Assembly (NCBI GenBank): GCA_030737875.1
Contig: CM060926.1
Coordinates: forward strand, 165,935,079-165,999,078
Direction: 5' to 3'
Origin: Allium sativum
Taxonomy: Eukaryota; Streptophyta; Magnoliopsida; Asparagales; Amaryllidaceae
DNA length: 64,000 nt
How positions within the stretch are numbered: position 1 is the first letter of the stretch; each line of letters begins with the position of its first letter. Positions 57,381 to 64,000 of the stretch are shown piece after piece. The notes below the pieces were generated by a model, which saw nothing but the letters and a program-made list of their open reading frames with translations, made no database searches and was not told the origin of the DNA. The position numbers were made by a program, and so were the translations under genes.

Positions 57381-57870
57381 TCAATCTTTCAGTGTGGTGG
57401 AAGTCCGATCACTTCCTCGAAGACATCCGAATACAGGCCAGCCACCGGCCTTTCTGACAACTCATCATGCGGGATGTCAAGGGAATTTAGAAAACTAGCC
57501 ATTACCACATCACTAGGTAGACCACCAAACACTACCCTCCGCCCATCATCTGCTCTAACTGTCATCAAAAAGCCCTCGTAGTCTACCACCACCCCGTACC
57601 TTTGGAGCCAGTCGACTCCCAAAATAATGCCAAACCCAGTAAAGCCCAAAACAAAGCAATAACAAGCAAACATGCATCTATGACTCGATAAGATCACATT
57701 ACGACAAATCATGCTAAGGCTAGTCGAACTAGAAATCAGGTTCGTCACCGCTAAAGGTCTATCGACTATCTCGGGTTCCTATCCCAACCTATCTACCAGG
57801 TTACTAGATATGAAGGAACGGGAAGCCCCGGTATCAAACAATACTCAAACAGGAACATCATAAACAGAAA
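57381..57870 (-). pseudogene. R9 protease
   Basis: Active-site LFDTGASRSFISSNLV at about 57800-57845 with the canonical D-T-G, then a TAG, and the 57748-57389 frame: FVLGFTGFGIILGVDWLQRYG, DVFEEVIGLPPH. Two or three stops break continuity. Confidence 0.84.
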
Positions 57871-57939
57871 ACATACCTTGAATGACGACATTCTTTCCTT
57901 TCTCCACCGTGGTTGGGGCATTCGACGAAGAAGGAACAA

Positions 57940-58924
57940 CATTAAGAGCATATGCTTTCACAATCTGCTTCTCCTTAGGGGGTTGCGGACACTTATCCTT
58001 ATCATGTCCCACTTGGCCACAGTTGAAGCACTTCCTGTCCGCTGGCTTTGCTCGACATTCTTTAGCATAATGGCCCTTCTTGCCACAGCTAAAGCACTCA
58101 ACTTATTTCTTATTCTTCTTCTTCTTCTGGTCCTCCTTGGTCTAATTCTGCTTTCTCCTGTTCTGAGAACCATTCTTGCCTCCACCGCTTGCTTGCGGCT
58201 TTAGCTCTTCTGCAGATGCAACCTCAATCTTCGACTTAGGGTATAGAATCTCCGATCTCAAAGCTTTCCCCACAATTAATTCAAACATCTCATCGATGTG
58301 GTTAATAATCCTTTCCCACAAGTGCCCATCCAAACTAGTTATGAACTTCTCATTCTTCTTCTCGGCAGTGTCGATAAGGGATAATCCATACTTCCATAAA
58401 GTATCGAACTCAACAATGTACTCCGAGATTGCCCTACCATTTTGCTTAAGCTCCAGAAATTTCCTAAAAAAATCTGATTTCTGAGCTGCTGGGATAAACT
58501 TATCACTGAGTCGGACCTTGAACTTATCCCAAGTAACTTTATCCTCAGGGGTAGTTGCCTTAATAGCATTCCACCAATTCATTGCCTGTCCTAGCAGTTG
58601 ACAGGATGCTAGCTTTCTCTTCGTCGCATCCTCGATACCCAAATCTTCGAAGATACGCTCACAGCTATCTAACCAATCCTAAACTTCTATAACCGATTCC
58701 GTTCCATGGAATGGCTTTCCACGAAAACAAGTGTAATCCTTTCATAGCTTGGCGAAATCGGCCCTAGGAGCCTGCACCGCTGCACCACCACCATTTGCAG
58801 CATTGGGAACTGCACCTTGCACATTTCTAAGCATCTCTCTCATGAAGTCAGTGAACATCGTCCTCATATCAGGAGCATTCCCATTATTAGAGCCTCTACC
58901 AGTACTCCTAGTATATCGGCTCAT
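57940..58924 (-). pseudogene. gag: R9 gag
   Basis: The ATG at 58924 (MSRYTRSTGRGSNNG) opens 60 codons, MRTMFTDFMREMLRNVQG included, to a TGA at 58742. The capsid resumes downstream with FRGKPFHGTE and, in the open frame 58642-58142, ATKRKLASCQLLGQAMNWW, TWDKFKVRLSDKFIPAA and ISEYIVEFDTLWKYG. A Ser/Gly-rich linker precedes two CCHC knuckles in a continuing frame: CFSCGKKGHYAKEC (58055-58096) and CFNCGQVGHDKDKC (57989-58030). Nearly complete Gag, with about three stops. It is distant from the R3-R5 Gag type. Confidence 0.87.
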
Positions 58925-59111
58925 CGTTCAATCTGTAAGGAGAAAACGATTAACCATCTGTTCAGTGGTGCCAGTGCAGTGCGACTTCATCCTTAAATAT
59001 ACTAATAGTGTGTATATATATAGCTTTGAAAACCAAAATATAAAAAATACGCGCTCTCATATACGTACTATCTCTTCCTGGTGTCTTTCCCTAGGTTAAC
59101 TACACAACCTG

Positions 59112-59123
59112 GCTCTAATACCA
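59112..59123 (-). other. R9 primer-binding site
   Basis: Plus-strand gctctaatacca, i.e. sense TGGTATTAGAGC, one difference from the standard site, two bases from the 5' LTR. Confidence 0.9.
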
Positions 59124-59125
59124 AA

Positions 59126-61754
59126 TGTGACGGCCCGCCCCGCACCAGCCGACATTTCCCCCGAAAGTGCGCTATGCCGATGTCCAACCAGCACGGGACG
59201 GTCGCTAAAGGAAGGAAAAGAAGGGGATTTGAACTAGCAAGGATCCTGTAGAATGTCTCATAGCGCATGGAACAAAATATAATTATAACATGCTTGACAT
59301 AAAACAAGCGAGACAATGCATAAGCTGAAACTAAACCATGATAGCAGCGGAAAATTCAAAATACAGCTTATGTTCCACATCATCATTATTACAACTTTTC
59401 AAACTATCGCTAAAGCAAAATAAGAAAGGTACACTACTAATGCCCAAAGTAGTGACCAGCAGCGACACAGGGAGAATACACACACACACACACACACATA
59501 TATATCATATGTGGGAGTCTCCTGCTCATCTCCGCATCATCTACTCGTGCATAACCAGCTAACTTGTCTCTAGTCTGCCCGTTTAAGAGCACCCAAAGTA
59601 ATAAGAAGAGACATAAAACTCTGGGTCAGACAAAAGTCTGGTATGAGTAATAAGCAGCAAAACAGAACAATAACAGGTATAATAAACCATACCTAGACCC
59701 GGACCTGCAACCAAAGAGTTAGCACAACAGGATGTACAATACTCTAAGGTGACACTAACATATGGTGTAAAGATACGGGGGAGGGGGTGTGCATGTCAAA
59801 ATGATGGCAAACAACCTAGCATAACAACCATACTCACATCTCTCACTCAGTGTGTAAAGCATACGATATCCACCGCTTTGACCATACATTCCTTGCTATG
59901 ATCACTCTGCCCCATGAAGTCATGATGACATTACTGCACTAATCCATAGCCACTAGTCCTTGCTATGTCCACTTTGCCCCATGAATTCATGACGACGCCA
60001 CTGCACTGGCTCATAGCCGTGCTACGATCACTCTGCCCCATGGAGTAATAACTACCCCACTGCACTGATCCGTAGCCTAACATCTGTCGTGGTGGTGAAT
60101 CAAAGTTATGGACGTCGATAATCCCTTTGCACACGTCCTGTAGCCAAGCCCAACTCATGGAGTTAACTCGTTGGTTCCCAACTGGATCCTGAGTACAAGC
60201 TTCCTATTTGGACTACCTTTGCATCTTGGGTTTTTGGTCATCTCAGAATCGGTCTTCATTTGGTTCACAACTTATACCTCGTGTCCAAGCTTCTTAGTTC
60301 GGTTCTTAGTCACCACTCTGGTTCGAATCGGATTGCTTGGGACGGGTCGGCTTCCCCATCCATTTCGGTTTGTGGGCTCCAGTCCACTGCGGTTCAGTTT
60401 ATTCTCCTTCCACTGGATCAGGTCATGGACACCCATTAGGTTCGGGTCGGGTCCCTTCATTGCTTCAGATCGTGATTCCAGGTCGTGGCTCCAAGCATCG
60501 GGTCGTGGTGTCTTTGTCACGAGCGGTTCGGGGTTGGGTAGTGCTCCACGATCGGGTCGGGGTCTTCAAGTCCTGGCTTGCCTCAGCTCACGATCCTCAA
60601 GGCGATCGACTCGTGGATGCTCCGCTCATGGTGATCAAACTCGAAGGGGTGAGGAACATCTGGCGGCTCGTGGGGTTGGACTCACGATCGGGTCGGTTCG
60701 GGTAGGGGGATCCGATCCGGTCCGACTCCTACATACTTTTCCTGCAACTTCCAACGACTGTTTTTACGCCACACGATGGCATTTTCGACCATTCTAACTG
60801 TTCTAAACAATCACAGATCATTCCATGCAGTCATAACAACATGTATAATCAACCACAAACACCAAAACAACAATTTGATATGTCAAAACGAATCAAACAT
60901 GCCCAAAACCAATATTTTTCCCTTAAGCATGTTTAAGTAAATCTGATGATACGATTAGCAAAATTTAACCAAATTAACCCAAACTTATAACAGAGGTCTA
61001 AAATAGTGTTCAAGAATTTCTAAACATTTTTCCATAATTTAATCATGTATAATTTTATTAATTAACACTAATCACCCCTAATTAGCCGTAATTAGTGTAG
61101 AAACAATGCTAATCACTCACCTTAGCCAGAAATTACTTATAGATCTGAAAGTATCTCTAAAATAGGTCAAATCTCTATGCAACACAGTAGCTCTATTCCC
61201 AATTTGATGCTAATTTGCCTTGGTTTGGTGTAGATTAGGCTAAAACTTGATTAGAGAGCGATTTGGGATGAAATTAGAAGGTGGAGGCCATGGCTAAGGT
61301 TAGAGAAATGTTTTAGGCGACTAAAAAATGAAATGAAATTCGTTTTCCTACTGTTCTCATCCTCCCCATATCCCTAATCCCGAACTGGGTTATGGTCCCT
61401 CTTGCTAAACACCCAAATTAGGCCCGGTTAAGCTGTTTTTCACCTTCTAAACCTTATTTCAGCCATATCTCCCAAACATTGAGTCCTTTTGGCTAATGTG
61501 ACCACTCTACAGAAAGGTAAACCATCATCCGGATCTAATGGAAGTGGATTCATGTCAAAGCTCCTTACCAATCAAAAGTTATGGCTGAAACAAGATCAGC
61601 TAGGGGCAAAACGGTCATTAAAAATAGGCAAAAATCATGAACATGGGGAATGACCCCAGTAGTCGTTCTCCAAAATTACATGACCATACGACTTCGTATC
61701 AGAAAGAAACAAATATTCTACGATCCTCCGATGTGTAGAATGCGGGTCGTTACA
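59126..61754 (-). mobile_element. R9 5' LTR (right, 2629 bp)
   Basis: Plus strand tgtgacggcccgccccgcac to gcgggtcgttaca. Same layout as the left LTR without the MITE and with (CA)n in place of the longer microsatellite. The long plus-strand frame at 60171-60797 lies in the GC-rich segment and has no family resemblance. Confidence 0.94.
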
Positions 61755-61859
61755 GAATGCCTTTGATTGAATGATGGAGTAGATGGATGTTGGATGGTAG
61801 GATAAAAATTCTTCTTGACTTGGAGATTTCGGAGACGAAATCCTTTAAGGAAGGGAGAA
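61755..61859 (+). promoter_or_regulatory. Rest of R8 3' untranslated region, pre-PPT hairpin and polypurine tract
   Basis: Resumes after R9 with gaatgcctttgattg. Hairpin gatttcg-gaga-cgaaatc at 61825-61842 (perfect stem), then aaggaagggagaa directly before the 3' LTR. Confidence 0.88.
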
Positions 61860-64000
61860 TGTAACACCCCGTAATTTCAAATATTAAAAATTAGCAAATT
61901 AAAGAATACTTTATTTTATAATTGCGAATTAAGGGAAATGGGTTACGCCATTGCGTTCGTCTCAGAATTCTGCTTGAGATAGAGTCCGAGATTGTGTGAA
62001 TTGGACTCCGTATGAAGAAGTTATGGAGGTTAGAAGATTTCAAGTTTAAGTAGAAAATATAAATAAATAATAATTAAAATAAAAAACCAGTTCAAAATTC
62101 AAAATTCGAACAGAACAGGCTGAGCGTGAAATTTCCCGCTCTGGGTGCTGACCCCCCCAAAGGGAGTCGACATAGGTGTCGACCCCCCGATAGGGGAGTC
62201 GACCCCCTCATAGGGAATCGACCCCCTTGAGATCCAGCTCTTGTGACGAATTTTTATAACCATGAGATGACGTGGCCTTCTTTGTTTGGCCTAATGGCGA
62301 ATTCTGAGGTGCTAGGGCTTATGTGTCGTGCTGTGATTGGCTGAGTGACACATCTCTTTGGTTTGAATGGCCCTGATGACTCCTAGGTTGATCTAACGGC
62401 TCATATTAATCTAGGCTTCTATATAATCACCTCAACCTTCAACACTAAACCTCATAATCTCATTCTATGAAGCCGTCATGTCGTCCATCTCCCAATTAGC
62501 ATAGCCTCCATCTTCTCCAAACTAGAAATCAAGTTAGAAAGCTCCAAACCAGATCCAAACTAGAGATTCAAACATCTACATCCAAGGATTAGCTTTACAA
62601 ATTCAGAAATCAGATCCCAGAATAAAAGATCCATTCTTTTCTGTAACTTTACATTATTTTCAGATTTAAATACCTAATTGTAATCTTGGCATGTAATAAA
62701 ATGAATCTAAGTCCATGCTTGATGATAAGACAACCTTTTCAAATTTATCCCTATCTTTCTATCAAATCCATGATTTTACATGCCTAAGAAGTTATATATC
62801 GATACAATCATGCCTATCTTTGTTGTACATCAGGCATATAATCCTTTTTGGTACATGATGTTATTCTTATGCCTGCAATAATGATTGTATCAGCTTATTC
62901 AAGAATCTATCTTTGTTGGATCTAAATTTCCTGTATTAGGTCTGTTGTTACATGCCTATTCTTATTTTTATGCTCCTTCTCTCTCTTCCCCTATTTCCTT
63001 TTTCTTTTATGAACCTAGGTTACCTTCGAACCTAGGCTGAAATCGCGAAATACAAACGATTGGAATACGGGGAATATTTGGGTATAACCTATTTTGGTTA
63101 AATAATGGGCATAATGAATTTGGTGAAATAATTGGGAATAACATATTCAGTGAAATTGTTGGGCATAACTTCTAATTGCTAGGGGCATTAGTATCATTAT
63201 AACTGCAAGTTTGGGTTAATTGGCATGTAAACCAAGTTTTGGGCATAAATTGCAAACTGGAATATTTAAACTAGATTGGGCATAACTATTGGTTGGGATG
63301 CTAAGCATAATGTATATTGTGATTTTGGAGCATGACTATTATTCTAAATTTGGGAAGATTGGATATAGCCTATTTTGATTAATAACTTGTAATTGAATTT
63401 GTTGGGTATAACTTGAGAATTGAAACATGACTAGTTTTGTGAAATTGGGATAATTAGCATGTAAAATCTAGACTTGGACATGTACGGTAAATATGTAATT
63501 TGGCTAAAAGATGAACATGCCTAACCCGAGGTTACATTGAGTTGCGATGTAAAACCGCCCGAAACCGCCCGACACATCCAGTACCCACAACAACACAGAT
63601 CTAATGTGAGAGGTTAGCGCATTTAGCCCAAAACCCGAGGTTAGAATGAGGTTCCGGTAGAAGTCTGCCCGGAACCGCCCGGCACATCCAGCAACCGCAA
63701 ACAACAGTTCTAATGTGAGAGGTTGGGGCATTAATAAATTAATTAATGCCAATAAACGGACATGCTAAGAATGGTAAGGTTAAGTAACATATGAATAGGC
63801 GACAGATAACTAATACAACATGTTAATTAGACAAGTGGATGGGGTTAAGTAAATTTAGAACACTGAACCATTATAACATGTTAATTAGACAAGAAGGTGG
63901 GGTTAAGTAAATTTAGAACACTTAACCGTTATAACATGCTAATTAGACAAGTGGGTGGGGTTAAGTAAATTTACAACACTTAATCGTTATTACACGTTAA
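61860..64000 (+). mobile_element. R8 3' LTR, first 2141 bp; runs off the window
   Basis: Starts tgtaacaccccgtaatttc. GTCGAC block 62145-62223 (shorter than in the 5' LTR), TATA tctatataat 62418-62427, stem-loop pair 63532-63713, and the beginning of the 58-bp array at about 63820. Confidence 0.94.
63532..63713 (+). other. Paired 73-nt stem-loops (R8 3' LTR)
   Basis: Copies 63532-63604 and 63641-63713, 109 nt apart as in the 5' LTR. The second has ttagaa/ttctaa arms and the loop tgcccggaaccgcccggca, which can fold as TGCC-GG/CC-GGCA with a bulged C. Confidence 0.72.

Larger units (their letters stand above)
51532..61754 (-). mobile_element. R9: second chromovirus lineage, minus strand, nested in R8
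   Basis: Two LTRs (51532-54409 and 59126-61754), primer site, gag, protease, RT, RNase H, integrase, chromodomain and polypurine tract in minus order. Its LTRs and Gag differ strongly from R3-R5/R8, and its protease has the canonical D-T-G. I count about nine differences, nearly all transitions, over the first 150 bp of the two LTRs. Pol is broken by single stops and shifts but has no large deletions. Confidence 0.94.
44731..64000 (+). mobile_element. R8: chromovirus with deleted pol, interrupted by R9; continues past the window
   Basis: 5' LTR 44731-48606, perfect primer site, remnants of gag and pol (48621-51050), 3' untranslated region split by R9, polypurine tract, and 3' LTR from 61860 to beyond 64000. 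Internal sequence without R9 is only about 3 kb, against about 5 kb or more in R3 and R4, because of several deletions in Pol. Its LTRs form a subfamily of their own (3.9 kb) but share the stem-loops, the pre-PPT hairpin and the 3' untranslated region with R3-R5. Confidence 0.92.

Noticed and set aside
60171..60797. 208-codon plus-strand ORF
   Set aside because: It lies in the GC-rich part of the R9 5' LTR, antisense to the element. The homologous stretch in the other LTR (52540-53208) is broken into several frames.

Overview
The window is plant nuclear repeat DNA. I see no host gene, no rRNA or tRNA gene and no CRISPR array. Recognisable proteins are all Ty3/gypsy Gag-Pol of the chromovirus type, with domain order Gag (CCHC knuckles), protease, RT, RNase H, integrase, C-terminal chromodomain. 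Long LTRs (2.6-3.9 kb), primer-binding sites matching initiator tRNA-Met and the chromodomain sequence point to the Tekay/Del lineage of flowering plants. The species cannot be named from what is here.

I number the elements R1-R9 from left to right. R1 (1-6398, minus) is the terminal part of a very long LTR with three tandem arrays. R2 (6399-11305, plus) is the 3' part of another LTR, and it appears to sit inside the 5' LTR of R3. R3 (11306-42183, plus) is split in gag by R4 (13732-35155, plus; target duplication GAGGC on both sides). R4 is split in gag by R5 (17494-28001, minus; duplication ATAGC/ATAAC). R5 is the least damaged element and has an open 472-residue integrase-chromodomain frame.

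From 42184 to 44730 lie an LTR fragment on the minus strand (R6) and an LTR end with primer-binding site and leader on the plus strand (R7). R8 (44731 to beyond 64000, plus) starts next. Its pol is shrunken by several internal deletions, and it is interrupted just before its polypurine tract by R9 (51532-61754, minus; duplication GGATG/GAATG). One LTR of R9 carries a 213-bp hAT-type MITE (53343-53555) that its other LTR lacks. The insertion order is therefore R3, then R4, then R5 on the left, and R8, then R9, then the MITE on the right.

The least expected signal is a 73-nt stem-loop module present in two copies about 110-125 nt apart in each complete LTR of R3, R4, R5 and R8. Its arms differ between subfamilies in ways that keep them complementary, while the apical loop stays similar. 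Other conserved signals are a small covarying hairpin immediately upstream of the polypurine tract, variable GTCGAC-rich blocks upstream of the LTR TATA box, and a DSS rather than DTG/DSG protease motif shared by R3, R4 and R5.
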